Shown piece after piece: positions 19,366 through 29,120 of a stretch of 64,000 nucleotides of DNA. Position 1 is the first letter of the stretch. Every line of letters begins with the position of its first letter. Below the pieces are notes generated by a model. The model was not told the DNA's origin, made no database searches, and saw nothing but the letters and a program-made list of their open reading frames with translations. This DNA comes from Arenimonas metalli CF5-1 (GTDB taxonomy: Bacteria; Pseudomonadota; Gammaproteobacteria; Xanthomonadales; Xanthomonadaceae). The position numbers and the translations under genes are program-made. The DNA lies in the NCBI RefSeq assembly GCF_000747155.1, contig NZ_AVCK01000012.1, positions 186,001 to 250,000 of the forward strand, read 5' to 3'.

Positions 19366-22300
19366 GCCTGGTCGAATTCTCCACCCGCCGGCGGGTGACG
19401 GTGGCGATGGTCACCGTGACCTTCGTGATCTTCGGCCTGATCGCGCTGTCGAGCCTGAAGGTCAACCTGCTGCCCGACCTCAGCTACCCGACCCTGACGG
19501 TGCGCACCGAGTACACCGGTGCGGCGCCGATGGAGATCGAGACCCTGATCAGCGAACCGGTCGAAGAGGCCGTGGGCGTGGTCAAGAACCTGCGCAAGCT
19601 GCGCTCGGTCTCGCGCACCGGCCAGAGCGACGTGGTTCTCGAGTTCGCCTGGGGCACGGACATGGACCAGGCCAGCCTCGAGGTGCGCGACAAGCTCGAA
19701 GTACTGCGCCTGCCGCTGGAAGCCAAGCAGCCGGTGCTGCTGCGCTTCAACCCGTCCACCGAGCCGGTGATGCGCCTCGTGCTGGCCGCCACCGACGCCC
19801 CTGCCGGCAGCGAGCAGGCCGAGCTGATGCGGCTGCGCCGCTACGCCGAGGAAGAGCTCAAGAAGCGTCTGGAGCCGGTCGGCGGCGTCGCCGCGGTCAA
19901 GGTCGCCGGCGGCCTCGAGGACGAGGTGCAGGTGCTGATCGACCAGGACCGCCTGGCCCAGCTCAACCTCGACGTGAACACCGTCATCGAGCGCCTGCGC
20001 CTGGAGAACGTCAACATCTCCGGCGGCCGCATCGAGGAAGGCTCGCAGCGCTACCTGGTGCGCACGGTGAACCAGTTCACCGGCCTGGACCAGATGCGCG
20101 AGCTGCTCGTGGCCAACGTCGACGGCGTGCCGGTGCGCCTGCGCGACGTCGCGAGCGTCAGCCAGGGCTACAAGGAACGCGAGGCGATCATCCGCCTGGG
20201 CGGCGGCGAAGCCGTCGAGCTGGCCATCTACAAGGAGGGCGACGCCAACACCGTCGCCGTGGCCGACGCGATCAAGGTCGCGCTCGAGCGCCTGAAGGAC
20301 CAGCTGCCGCAGGGCGCGACCCTGACCACGATCGAGGACCAGTCGGTCTTCATCGAGGCCGCGCTGTCGGAAGTGAAGAAGGAAGCGCTGATGGGCGGCG
20401 TGTTCGCCATCCTGCTGATCTTCTTCTTCCTGCGCGACGGCTGGAGCACCTTCGTGATCGGCCTGTCGCTGCCGGTCTCGATCATCGCGACCTTCTTCTT
20501 CATGGGCCAGTTCGGCCTGAACCTCAACGTCATGTCGCTGGCCGGCCTGGCGCTGGCGACCGGCATGGTGGTGGACGACTCGATCGTGGTGCTGGAGAGC
20601 ATCGCCAAGGCGCGCGAACGCGGGCTGGGCGTGCTCGAGGCGGCGGTGGTCGGCACCAAGGAAGTGAGCATGGCCGTGGTGGCCTCGACGCTGACGACGG
20701 TGGCGGTGTTCTTCCCGCTGGTGTTCGTGCAGGGCGTGGCCGGCCAGCTGTTCAAGGACCAGGCGCTCACGGTGTCGATCGCGCTGGTGATCTCGCTGGT
20801 GGTGTCGCTGACCCTGATCCCGATGCTGTCGGCGCTCAAGGCAAAGTCGCCGATGGCCTTCGCGGATTCGCCGGGCGGCGAAGGTCCGGGCGGCCCGGTC
20901 TGGCGTCAGGTGCTGGCGCAGGCGATCGACTTCGCCAAGCTGCCGTTCCGTCGCGTGCAGGCTGCGTTTGGCCGGGGCACTGGCCGCGGCATCGGTGCCG
21001 CGCTTGCCGCGCTGGTGCTGGCGCCGGTGTGGGCGTTCTGCCTCGTGCTGCTGCTGCTCGCCATTCCGTTCGCCTTCCTGGTTCCACTGCTGGTGTTCGC
21101 CGTGACTTGGCTGGTGGCCACCCTGGCGCGCGTGCTGGGCGTGGGCGGGCGGGGGCTGGGCCGCGTCGGCGGCTGGGTGCTCAAGCCCTACGATTGGGCC
21201 GAGGCCGGCTACCACCGGCTGTTGCCGAGCGCGCTGTCGAACCCGCTGCCGGTGCTGGGCGCCGCGGGCGTGGCCTTCGTGCTGGCGCTGTTCGTGGCTT
21301 CCACGCTGGGTACCGACCTGATCCCGCAGTTCGCGCAGGATCGCTTCGAAATGACGGCCAAGCTGCCGCCCGGCACCCAGCTGCGCGACACCGATGCGCT
21401 GGTGAAGCAGATCCAGCAGGTGCACGACGGCGACGAGGGCGTGCAGGCGCTGTATGGCGTCAGCGGCAGCGGCACGCGGCTTGACGCCAACCCGACCGAA
21501 TCGGGCGAGAACATCGCCAAGCTCACGGTGGTGATGGGCGGCGATTTCGGCCGCGCCTCCGAGGAGCGCCAGACCGAGCGCATGCGCGCCACGATGGCCC
21601 AGTTCCCGGACGTGCAGGTGAAGTTCGGCCGGCCGCAGCTCTTCAGCTTCTCCACGCCGCTCGAGATCGAGCTGCGCGGGCAGGACCTGGAGGCGGTGGA
21701 GCGCGCCGGCCGCAAGCTGGCGGCGATGCTCGAGGGCAACGACAGCTTCGCCGACGTGAAGTCGACGGTGGAGCAGGGCTTCCCCGAGATCCAGATCCGC
21801 TTCGACCAGGAGCGCGCCGCGGCGCTGGGACTGACCAGCCGCCAGATCGCCGACCAGGTCGTGCGCAAGGTGCGCGGCGAGGTGGCGACGCGCTACAGCT
21901 TCCGCGACCGCAAGATCGACGTGCTGGTGCGGGCGCAGGAAGCCGACCGCGAGTCGCTGGAAAGCATCCGCAAGATCATCGTCAACCCGCAGAGCGACCG
22001 TCCGGTCACGCTGGACGCGGTCGCCGACGTCGTCGCCACCATCGGGCCGAGCGAGATCAACCGCGTCGACCAGATCCGCGTGGCCATCGTCTCGGCCAAC
22101 CTGCGCGACATCGACCTCGGCACGGCCGTGCAGCAGGTGCGCGACATGGTGGCGGCGGACCCGCTGGGCGCCGACGTGCGCATGCACATCGGTGGCCAGG
22201 GCGAGGAGCTCGACGCCTCGATCAGCTCGCTGATCTTCGCGCTGTCGCTGGCGATCTTCCTGGTCTACCTGGTGATGGCCTCGCAGTTTGAGTCGCTGCT

Positions 22301-22793
22301 GCATCCGTTCGTGATCATGTTCACCATCCCGCTGGCCATGGTCGGCGCGGTGATGGCGCTGTGGATCAGCGGTTCGCCGGTCTCGGTGGTGGTGTTCATC
22401 GGCCTGATCCTGCTCTGCGGCATCGTGGTCAAGAACGCCATCATCCTGATCGACAAGGTCAACCAGCTGCGCGAGGAAGGCGTGGCCAAGGACGAGGCGA
22501 TCATGCGCGGCGCGTATTCCCGCCTGCGCCCGATCATCATGACCACGGCGACCACGCTGTTCGGCTTCGCGCCGCTGGCCTTCTTCGGCGGCGAAGGCGC
22601 CGAGGTCCGCGCGCCGATGGCGATCACGGTGATCGGCGGCCTGGCGGTGTCGACGCTGCTGACGCTGGTGGTGATCCCGGTGATGTACAAGCTGATGGAC
22701 CGCAAGTCCGACGCGCACTATGTCGAGCGTGGCCAGCGGGCCAGCGCGCTCGAGCGCCTGCGCGCGGCGGCGGCCCTGGGAGACGCGGCATGA
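19362..22793 (+). CDS. RND efflux permease A, with enlarged inter-lobe region
   Basis: An 1143-residue RND pump subunit; the common length is about 1030-1050. The first half has TM1, the porter domain and TM2-6, with the TM4 proton relay region ATGMVVDDSIVVLE (two Asp). The second half ends with the family's last helices (GIVVKNAIILIDKVNQLREEG; LRPIIMTTATTLFGFAPL). Between TM6 and TM7 (about residues 497-625) lies an insert roughly 90 residues longer than usual, containing a near-continuous 50-residue hydrophobic stretch able to form two extra helices. Start and stop overlap neighbours by ATGA on both sides. Confidence 0.92.
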   Translation: MSLVEFSTRRRVTVAMVTVTFVIFGLIALSSLKVNLLPDLSYPTLTVRTEYTGAAPMEIETLISEPVEEAVGVVKNLRKLRSVSRTGQSDVVLEFAWGTDMDQASLEVRDKLEVLRLPLEAKQPVLLRFNPSTEPVMRLVLAATDAPAGSEQAELMRLRRYAEEELKKRLEPVGGVAAVKVAGGLEDEVQVLIDQDRLAQLNLDVNTVIERLRLENVNISGGRIEEGSQRYLVRTVNQFTGLDQMRELLVANVDGVPVRLRDVASVSQGYKEREAIIRLGGGEAVELAIYKEGDANTVAVADAIKVALERLKDQLPQGATLTTIEDQSVFIEAALSEVKKEALMGGVFAILLIFFFLRDGWSTFVIGLSLPVSIIATFFFMGQFGLNLNVMSLAGLALATGMVVDDSIVVLESIAKARERGLGVLEAAVVGTKEVSMAVVASTLTTVAVFFPLVFVQGVAGQLFKDQALTVSIALVISLVVSLTLIPMLSALKAKSPMAFADSPGGEGPGGPVWRQVLAQAIDFAKLPFRRVQAAFGRGTGRGIGAALAALVLAPVWAFCLVLLLLAIPFAFLVPLLVFAVTWLVATLARVLGVGGRGLGRVGGWVLKPYDWAEAGYHRLLPSALSNPLPVLGAAGVAFVLALFVASTLGTDLIPQFAQDRFEMTAKLPPGTQLRDTDALVKQIQQVHDGDEGVQALYGVSGSGTRLDANPTESGENIAKLTVVMGGDFGRASEERQTERMRATMAQFPDVQVKFGRPQLFSFSTPLEIELRGQDLEAVERAGRKLAAMLEGNDSFADVKSTVEQGFPEIQIRFDQERAAALGLTSRQIADQVVRKVRGEVATRYSFRDRKIDVLVRAQEADRESLESIRKIIVNPQSDRPVTLDAVADVVATIGPSEINRVDQIRVAIVSANLRDIDLGTAVQQVRDMVAADPLGADVRMHIGGQGEELDASISSLIFALSLAIFLVYLVMASQFESLLHPFVIMFTIPLAMVGAVMALWISGSPVSVVVFIGLILLCGIVVKNAIILIDKVNQLREEGVAKDEAIMRGAYSRLRPIIMTTATTLFGFAPLAFFGGEGAEVRAPMAITVIGGLAVSTLLTLVVIPVMYKLMDRKSDAHYVERGQRASALERLRAAAALGDAA

Positions 22794-25700
22794 GCCTGGC
22801 CGAGCTGAGCCTCCGCCGTCCGGTGACGGCGGTGATGTTCTACGTATCGCTGGTGGTGATCGGACTGATCGCCGCCTTCCGGCTGCCGCTGGAGCAGTTC
22901 CCCGACGTCAACGTGCCCTTCATCTTCGTGGACCTGCCTTACCCGGGGTCCACGCCGGAAGAGGTGGAGCGCACGATCACGCGTCCGGCCGAGGAGGCCC
23001 TGGCCACGCTGACCGGCATCGCCCGGATGCGGTCCACCAGCCGCCCGGACGGTTCCAGCGTGCAGATGCAGTTCTCGGACTGGGACCGCGACATCGAGAT
23101 CACCGCCAGCGAGGCGCGTGACCGGCTCGACGCCATCCGCGGCGAGCTGCCGGAGGACCTGCAGCGCTACTTCGTCTTCAAGTTCTCGCCCAGCGACCAG
23201 CCGGTGATCCGCGTGCGCTTCGCCGGTGACCGTGACTTCACCGGCGAGTACACCCTGATCCAGCAGCAGTTCCAGCGCCGCCTCGAGCGGGTGCCGGGCG
23301 TCGCCCGCGTGGATATCTCCGGCGCCTCGCCGCCCGAGGTCGAGATCGCGATCTCGGCCGACCGCCTCAGCGCCCATGGCCTTGGCTTGAACGAACTGGC
23401 CGCGCGCCTGCGCGCGGTGAACTTCTCGGTCTCGGCCGGCCAGATCAACGAGGGCCGGCAGCGCCTGCGCGTGCAGCCGATCGGCGAAACGGCCAGCCTG
23501 GACGAGATGCGCGACCTCGTGCTCAACGACAAGGGACTGCGCCTGTCCGACGTCGCCGTCATCCGCGAGAAGCCGCAGGAAGTCGACTACGGCCGGCGGC
23601 TCGATGGCCGGCCGGCCGTGGGCCTGGACATCTTCCGCGAGCGCAACGCCAACCTCGTGGATGTCTCGCGCCTGGCGATGGCGGAGCTGGCCCTGATCAA
23701 CCAGGAGCCGGAGTTCCGCGACATCCAGCTCAACATCATCGACGACCAGGCCGTCGGCGTGACCAGCTCGATCAACGGCCTGGTCGAGGCCGGCCTGATC
23801 GGCTCGCTGCTGTCGCTGCTGATCCTGTTCTATTTCCTGCGCCACTGGCCGTCCACGCTGATGGTGACCCTGGCGATCCCGATCTGCATCGTGATGACGC
23901 TGGGCGCGATGTACTTCTTCGGCATGACCCTCAACATCCTGTCGATGATGGGCCTGCTGATCGGCGTCGGCATGCTGGTGGACAACGCCGTGGTGGTGGT
24001 TGAGAGCATCTACCAGTACCGCGAGAAGTACCCGAACGACCCGATGCGCTGCGCCATCGAGGGCACCCGCAGCGTGCAGGTGGCGATCACGGCCGGCACG
24101 CTCACCAGCATCATCGTGTTCATGCCGAACCTGTTCGGCGAGCGCAATTTCATCTCGATCTACCTCGGCCAGGTGGCGATGACCATCACCATCTCGCTGC
24201 TGGCGTCGTGGATCGTCGCGGTGAGCCTGATCCCGATGATCTCGGCGCGCCTGAAGACCCCGCCGGCGGTGACCGCCGAGCACGGCTTCGTGCCGCGCCT
24301 GACCCGTGGCTACGCCTCGCTGCTGCGCTGGACCCTGGCCAACCGCGCCAAGGCCGTGCTTTCGATGATGCTGCTGGTGCTGGTCAGCTTCGTGCCGGTG
24401 ACCATGACCAAGATGGACTTCTTCAAGAACGACGTCGGCCGCCGCATTGAGCTGTACTTCGACTGGAAGGGCGCCTACAGCCTGGAACAGATCTCGGAAG
24501 AGGTGCTGCGGGTCGAACAGTTCCTGGACGCCAACCGCGAGAAGTACCAGATCAAGCAGCTCTATTCGTGGTTCAGCGAGCGGGGCTGGGCCGGCATGCA
24601 GGTCACGCTGGTGGACCCGAACCCGAGCTTCGTGGACAAGCTGCTGCTGCGCAAGCAGGAGCCGGGCCTGATGTCGGCCGAGGAAGTGCAGGAGATGATC
24701 CGCAAGGACCTGCCGCGCACCGCCCGGGCCGAGATCGGCTTCAACGGCGGCGATGGCGGCGGCGGTGGCGGCGACGAGCAGGGTATCCGGGTGTTCCTGC
24801 AGGGCGATTCCTCCGCCACGCTCAACGAACTGGCCGAGAACCTGGTGCCGATGCTGGCGCTGCGCAAGGAATTCCGCGATGTCCGCGTGGATTCGGGCGA
24901 CGAGAACAGCGAGGTGCAGGTCAGCGTCAACCGCGAGCGCGCCGCCAGCCTGGGCTTCAGCGCGCAGGAAGTGGCCAGCTACATCGGCATCGCCCTGCGC
25001 GGCACGCCGCTGCGCGAGTTCCGCTCCGGCGACGCCGAGCTGCCGGTCTGGGTGCGGTTCGCCGGCTCCGAAGACTTCCGGGTCGAGGACATGTCGGCGC
25101 TGACCCTGCGCCGCGCCGACGGCACCAGCGTGCCGCTGCTTTCGGTGGTGGACGTCAACGTCCGCAAGGGCGCCTCGCAGATCACCCGCGAAAGCCGCCA
25201 GACCTCGCTGGCCCTGGAGGCCAACCTGGCCAAGGACGTCACCGTGCCCGACGCGCGCAAGGCGATGGAGGAGGTGCTGTCCTCGGCCACCTTCCCGCCG
25301 GGCTACCGCTACAGCTTCGGCGGCTCCTTCCAGCAGGACGACGAGGCCGGCAAGCAGATGATCTTCAACCTGCTGCTGGCGCTGGTGATGGTTTACCTGG
25401 TGATGGCGGCGGTGTTCGAGTCGATGCTGTTCCCGGCCGCGATCATCAGCTCGATCCTGTTCTCGGCGCTGGGCGTGTTCTGGCTTTTCGCCTTCACCGG
25501 CACCACCTTCACCATCATGGCCTTCATCGGGTGCCTGGTGCTGATGGGCGTGGTGGTGAACAACGGCATCGTGCTGTTCGAGCACATCAACGCGCAGCGG
25601 CGCTCGGGCCTGAGTCGCACCGATGCGCTGGTGCACGGCTGCAAGGAGCGCCTGCGCCCGATCCTGATGACCACCTGCACCACGGTGCTGGCGATGCTGC

Positions 25701-25927
25701 CGCTGTGCATGGGCGGCACCCAGCTTGGTGGAGACGGCCCGGCCTACTACCCGATGGCGCGCGCGATCGCCGGTGGCCTGGTGTTCTCCACCCTCGTCAG
25801 CCTGCTGTTCCTGCCGACCATCTATGCGGTGATGGACGACATGCGCGAGTGGACGTCGGAGACCCTGCGCCGCGGCCGCGCCAAGGCGCCGCTGGCGGGC
25901 CTGAGGCTGGGCCGCGCGGCGGAATGA
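22790..25927 (+). CDS. RND efflux permease B
   Basis: A 1045-residue RND subunit of normal length. TM4 reads GVGMLVDNAVVVVESI, in which one of the two conserved Asp of the proton relay is Asn; MdtC-type partners of heteromeric pumps show comparable changes. The periplasmic part holds a Gly-rich GGDGGGGGG loop near residue 660. The tandem pair of unlike permeases with a single adaptor recalls MdtABC/MuxABC, where B and C form a mixed trimer. Substrate is unknown. The stop codon lies in a 12-base tandem duplication. Confidence 0.9.
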   Translation: MSLAELSLRRPVTAVMFYVSLVVIGLIAAFRLPLEQFPDVNVPFIFVDLPYPGSTPEEVERTITRPAEEALATLTGIARMRSTSRPDGSSVQMQFSDWDRDIEITASEARDRLDAIRGELPEDLQRYFVFKFSPSDQPVIRVRFAGDRDFTGEYTLIQQQFQRRLERVPGVARVDISGASPPEVEIAISADRLSAHGLGLNELAARLRAVNFSVSAGQINEGRQRLRVQPIGETASLDEMRDLVLNDKGLRLSDVAVIREKPQEVDYGRRLDGRPAVGLDIFRERNANLVDVSRLAMAELALINQEPEFRDIQLNIIDDQAVGVTSSINGLVEAGLIGSLLSLLILFYFLRHWPSTLMVTLAIPICIVMTLGAMYFFGMTLNILSMMGLLIGVGMLVDNAVVVVESIYQYREKYPNDPMRCAIEGTRSVQVAITAGTLTSIIVFMPNLFGERNFISIYLGQVAMTITISLLASWIVAVSLIPMISARLKTPPAVTAEHGFVPRLTRGYASLLRWTLANRAKAVLSMMLLVLVSFVPVTMTKMDFFKNDVGRRIELYFDWKGAYSLEQISEEVLRVEQFLDANREKYQIKQLYSWFSERGWAGMQVTLVDPNPSFVDKLLLRKQEPGLMSAEEVQEMIRKDLPRTARAEIGFNGGDGGGGGGDEQGIRVFLQGDSSATLNELAENLVPMLALRKEFRDVRVDSGDENSEVQVSVNRERAASLGFSAQEVASYIGIALRGTPLREFRSGDAELPVWVRFAGSEDFRVEDMSALTLRRADGTSVPLLSVVDVNVRKGASQITRESRQTSLALEANLAKDVTVPDARKAMEEVLSSATFPPGYRYSFGGSFQQDDEAGKQMIFNLLLALVMVYLVMAAVFESMLFPAAIISSILFSALGVFWLFAFTGTTFTIMAFIGCLVLMGVVVNNGIVLFEHINAQRRSGLSRTDALVHGCKERLRPILMTTCTTVLAMLPLCMGGTQLGGDGPAYYPMARAIAGGLVFSTLVSLLFLPTIYAVMDDMREWTSETLRRGRAKAPLAGLRLGRAAE

Positions 25928-25946
25928 GTGGCGGAATGAGTGGCGT

Positions 25947-25968
25947 GCCCGGGCCGCCTGGCCCGGGC
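25947..25968. terminator. GC hairpin between the efflux operon and the convergent traB-type gene
   Basis: GCCCGGGCC and GGCCCGGGC form a perfect 9-bp stem with loop GCCT. It lies between convergent genes but has no T-tract, so it may terminate weakly or only stabilise 3' ends. Confidence 0.5.
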
Positions 25969-25969
25969 C

Positions 25970-27184
25970 TCAGCCCAGCTTGCCGATGATGTTGGCGCCC
26001 GCGGTCCAGACGCCGATCGCGGTGCCTAGGCTGGTCAGGAAGAAGTTCACGAGCACGCGCGCGACGCGGTTGCGCCACCAGCCCGACAGCTTGCCGGTAT
26101 CGTCGCGCAGCCGCAGGAAGTCGGCGTAGGTCGGCTTGCGCACCCAGGCCTCGACCGCGGCGCTGACGGTGCCCGAGGCGAGGGCGGGGTGCAGCGGCGT
26201 CAGCGGCGACGAGATGAAGGCCGCCAGGATGCTCAGCGGATGGCCGCCGGCGGCAAGGCAACCCAGCGCACCGCCGATGCCGGTGATCAGCACCCACTGC
26301 AGCACCAGTTCGCCGCCCAGCTCGGCGCCGCCCTGCCAGAAGCCCCAGGCGAAGCCACCGAACAGGAACACGACCAGCAGGATCGTGAACCACGGGATAT
26401 TGCTGCCGGCAGGGACGGCGTCCAGTTCGGCCAGCACGGGCGCCGGGGCCGCGACGTCGTCGCGCAGATGCTGTTCGAGGCCCTTGAGGTGGCCGGCGCC
26501 GACCACGGCCAGGACGTCGCGGGCGCCCTCCGCGCCGACCTGGCGCAGGCGGTTGGCCATGTAGACGTCGCGCTCGGCGATCACCGCGCGATACAGCGGC
26601 GGGCTGCCGGCGGCGAATTCGCCGAAGCTCGATTCCAGGTAGTCGCCCTGCTTGAGTTTCTCGATCTCGCCGGCCTCGACTTCGTCGTCGGCCAGCAGGC
26701 TGGCGCCCAGGCCCGCGATCAGCTTCGTGCGGCCCCAGAAACCGAGGCCCGCGAAGGCGCGCTTGAGCGTGGTGCCGACGTCGCGGTCGATCAGCGAAAG
26801 CCGCAGCCCGCGCGCTTCGGCGCCGACCGCGGCGGCCTTGAGCTCCGCGCCCGGCTCGACGCCCAGCTGCTCGGCGAGGCGCCGCTGGTAGGCGGCGAGC
26901 GCGAGGTTGCCCGCGACCAGGCCGGTCTTGCCTTCGCGCAGGATCTGGAACAGGTCGAGCTTGGCCAGCGCGTCCGGGTCGGTCATCGCCCGGTGGCGCT
27001 GGGCGTCCAGCTCCACCGCGATGGTGTCGTAGCGGCCGGTGGCCAGCGCGGCCTCGACCGCGTCGACGCTGGCGCGCGAGACGTGGGCCGTGCCCAGCAG
27101 CGTGTAGCGCACGCCCTCGCGCTCGACGATGGCGTGCGGCTGGTCATGCAGGCCGTCGTAGCCGGCCTCGGTGGAAATGTTCAA
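25970..27184 (-). CDS. TraB/PrgY-family membrane protein
   Basis: A 404-residue protein. The N-terminal ~250 residues are the TraB domain, related to TIKI metalloproteases: GTAHVSRASVDAVE near residue 31, AVELDAQRHRA near 75, and VVGAGHLKGLEQHL near 233 carry the conserved His/Glu residues. The C-terminal third has at least four membrane helices. PrgY inhibits the secreted pheromone of Enterococcus plasmids, so relatives may degrade or sequester peptides; the role here is unknown. Its start overlaps the stop of aguB by four bases, which ties it to putrescine synthesis in this genome. Confidence 0.82.
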   Translation of the reverse strand: MNISTEAGYDGLHDQPHAIVEREGVRYTLLGTAHVSRASVDAVEAALATGRYDTIAVELDAQRHRAMTDPDALAKLDLFQILREGKTGLVAGNLALAAYQRRLAEQLGVEPGAELKAAAVGAEARGLRLSLIDRDVGTTLKRAFAGLGFWGRTKLIAGLGASLLADDEVEAGEIEKLKQGDYLESSFGEFAAGSPPLYRAVIAERDVYMANRLRQVGAEGARDVLAVVGAGHLKGLEQHLRDDVAAPAPVLAELDAVPAGSNIPWFTILLVVFLFGGFAWGFWQGGAELGGELVLQWVLITGIGGALGCLAAGGHPLSILAAFISSPLTPLHPALASGTVSAAVEAWVRKPTYADFLRLRDDTGKLSGWWRNRVARVLVNFFLTSLGTAIGVWTAGANIIGKLG

Positions 27185-28086
27185 TCGCGGTACCGCCTGA
27201 GCAGGTCCTGGTAGGCATCGATGCGGCGGTCGCGCAGGAAGGGCCAGATGCGGCGCACCTGCTCGCTGCGGCCCAGGTCGACCTCGGCCAGCAGTACTTC
27301 GGCGTCGTCGGTGCCGGCTTCGGCGATGAATTCGCCCTGCGGGCCCAGCACGTGGCTCGAGCCCCAGAAGCGGATGCCCGAGGCGCCCACGGCTTTCTCG
27401 GAAGCCAGGGGCGAGGGCTCATGGCCGATGCGGTTGCAGCTGAGTACCGGCAGGCCGTTGGCGACCGCATGGCCGCGGTGGCTGAGCAGCCAGGCGCCGC
27501 GCTGGCGGTCCTTTTCGTCCTGGGCGTCGTCCGGGTCCCAGCCGATCGCGGTGGGGTAGAGCAGCAGGTCGGCGCCGGCGAGCGCCATCAGGCGCGCGGC
27601 CTCCGGATACCACTGGTCCCAGCACACCAGCACGCCGAGCCGGCCGACCGAGGTGTTGATCGGCTCGAAGCCCAGGTCGCCCGGCGTGAAGTAGAACTTC
27701 TCGTAGAAGCCCGGGTCGTCGGGGATGTGCATCTTGCGGTACTTGCCGGCGATGCTGCCGTCGGTTTCGAAGACGACCGCGGTGTTGTGGTACAGCCCGG
27801 CGGCGCGGCGCTCGAACAGCGACGACACCAGCACCACGCCGTGCTTCTTCGCCAGCGCGCCCAGGCGCTCGGTGCTCGGGCCCGGGATCGGCTCGGCGCG
27901 GTCGAACTCGTGGGTGGACTCGTGCTGGCAGAAGTAGGCGCCGTTGTGCAGTTCTTGCAGCAGCACCAGCTTGGCCCCACGCGAGGCCGCTTCGGCGACG
28001 CGGGTCTCGATGTTGGCGAGGTTGGCTTCGACGCTGCCTTGGTCGCGGTCCTGCACCAGGGCGACGGTGAGGGATTTCTTGCTCAT
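27181..28086 (-). CDS. aguB: N-carbamoylputrescine amidase
   Basis: A 301-residue nitrilase-superfamily enzyme that hydrolyses N-carbamoylputrescine to putrescine, CO2 and ammonia. The catalytic triad is visible as Glu45 (LLQELHNG), Lys118 (YRKMHIPDDP) and Cys155 (LVCWDQWYPE). YFCQHE and the DDPGFYEKFYFTPGD block are typical of the AguB group. ATG at 28086 overlaps the aguA stop by four bases. Confidence 0.95.
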   Translation of the reverse strand: MSKKSLTVALVQDRDQGSVEANLANIETRVAEAASRGAKLVLLQELHNGAYFCQHESTHEFDRAEPIPGPSTERLGALAKKHGVVLVSSLFERRAAGLYHNTAVVFETDGSIAGKYRKMHIPDDPGFYEKFYFTPGDLGFEPINTSVGRLGVLVCWDQWYPEAARLMALAGADLLLYPTAIGWDPDDAQDEKDRQRGAWLLSHRGHAVANGLPVLSCNRIGHEPSPLASEKAVGASGIRFWGSSHVLGPQGEFIAEAGTDDAEVLLAEVDLGRSEQVRRIWPFLRDRRIDAYQDLLRRYRD

Positions 28087-29114
28087 GCCAGCAGGCCTTC
28101 GGGAAGTTGCATGGTGACGCAGTGCAGGCTGCCGTTCTGCCAGATCAGCGGGCGGCAGTCGATGCGGACGATCTCGCGGCCGGGGAAGGCGCGCGCCAGT
28201 ACCGCCGCGGCCTCGGCATCGGCGGCATCGCCGTAGGCCGGCATCAGCACGGCGCCATTGATGATCAGGAAGTTGGCGTAGGACGCGGCCAGGCGCCGGC
28301 CTTCGTCCAGAATCGGGCGCGCCCACGGCAGCGGGAACAGGCGGTAGGGCTTGCCGTCCGGCCGGCGCAGCGCTTCGATCTCGGCGGCCATGGCCTGCAG
28401 CGGGGCGTAATGGGTGTCCGCTTCGTCGTCGCAGGCCTGGAACACGATGGCCTCGGGGCCGGCGAAGCGGGCGAGGGTGTCGATGTGGGCGTCGGTGTCG
28501 TCGCCCTCGAGGTAGCCGTGGAAGAGCCACAGCGTGCGCTCCTGCACCAGCGCCTTCTCGAGCGTGGCGGTGATCTCGGCGCGCGACTTGTCCGGGTGGC
28601 GCTCGTGCAGGCAGGTCCAGGTGCTGAGCAGGGTGCCGGCGCCGTCGGTCTCGATGCCGCCGCCTTCCAGCGCGAAATCGATGCGCTGGTGCCGCGCCGG
28701 CGCCAGCAGGCCCGAGGCGTGCAGCTTGCCGACCAGCTGGTCGTCGAGGCCGGCTTCGAACTTGCCGCCCCAGGCGGTGAAGTGGAAGTCGAGCAGGCGG
28801 AAGCCGCCGCCCTCGCGCAGCGTGATCGGGCCCGAGTCGCGCAGCCAGGTGTCGTCGTACGGCACTTCGAAGAAGCGCACGCGGCCCAGGTCGACGCCGG
28901 CGGCCTCCAGCAGCGCGCCGGCACGCGCCTTCAGGGCGGCGTCGGCGACGCAGACCAGGGCGGGCTGGAAGCGGGCGATCGCCGCGACCAGGGCGACGTA
29001 GGTCCGCTCGACGCCTTCCAGGCGAGGCGCCCAGTCGGTGCCTTCATGCGGCCAAGCGAGCAGGACGGCGGATTGGGGTTCCCATTCCGCCGGGAAGCGC
29101 AGGTTGTTCGGCAT
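28083..29114 (-). CDS. aguA: Agmatine deiminase
   Basis: A 343-residue guanidino-group-modifying enzyme converting agmatine to N-carbamoylputrescine and ammonia. Characteristic blocks are YDDTWLRDSGP, FHFTAWGGKF, ALEGGGIETDG, the HGYLEGDDTDAHID motif with catalytic His/Asp, and the nucleophile Cys332 in GSLHCVTMQLP. It precedes aguB, completing the two-step route from agmatine to putrescine. Arginine decarboxylase is not in this window. Confidence 0.96.
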   Translation of the reverse strand: MPNNLRFPAEWEPQSAVLLAWPHEGTDWAPRLEGVERTYVALVAAIARFQPALVCVADAALKARAGALLEAAGVDLGRVRFFEVPYDDTWLRDSGPITLREGGGFRLLDFHFTAWGGKFEAGLDDQLVGKLHASGLLAPARHQRIDFALEGGGIETDGAGTLLSTWTCLHERHPDKSRAEITATLEKALVQERTLWLFHGYLEGDDTDAHIDTLARFAGPEAIVFQACDDEADTHYAPLQAMAAEIEALRRPDGKPYRLFPLPWARPILDEGRRLAASYANFLIINGAVLMPAYGDAADAEAAAVLARAFPGREIVRIDCRPLIWQNGSLHCVTMQLPEGLLA

Positions 29115-29120
29115 CGTGGC

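Noticed and set aside
19197-25636. Two very long minus-strand open frames (about 1173 and 972 codons) opposite the RND permeases
   Set aside because: They are rich in His, Arg, Gln and Asp as expected for antisense of GC-rich membrane-protein genes; no motif and no ribosome binding site.
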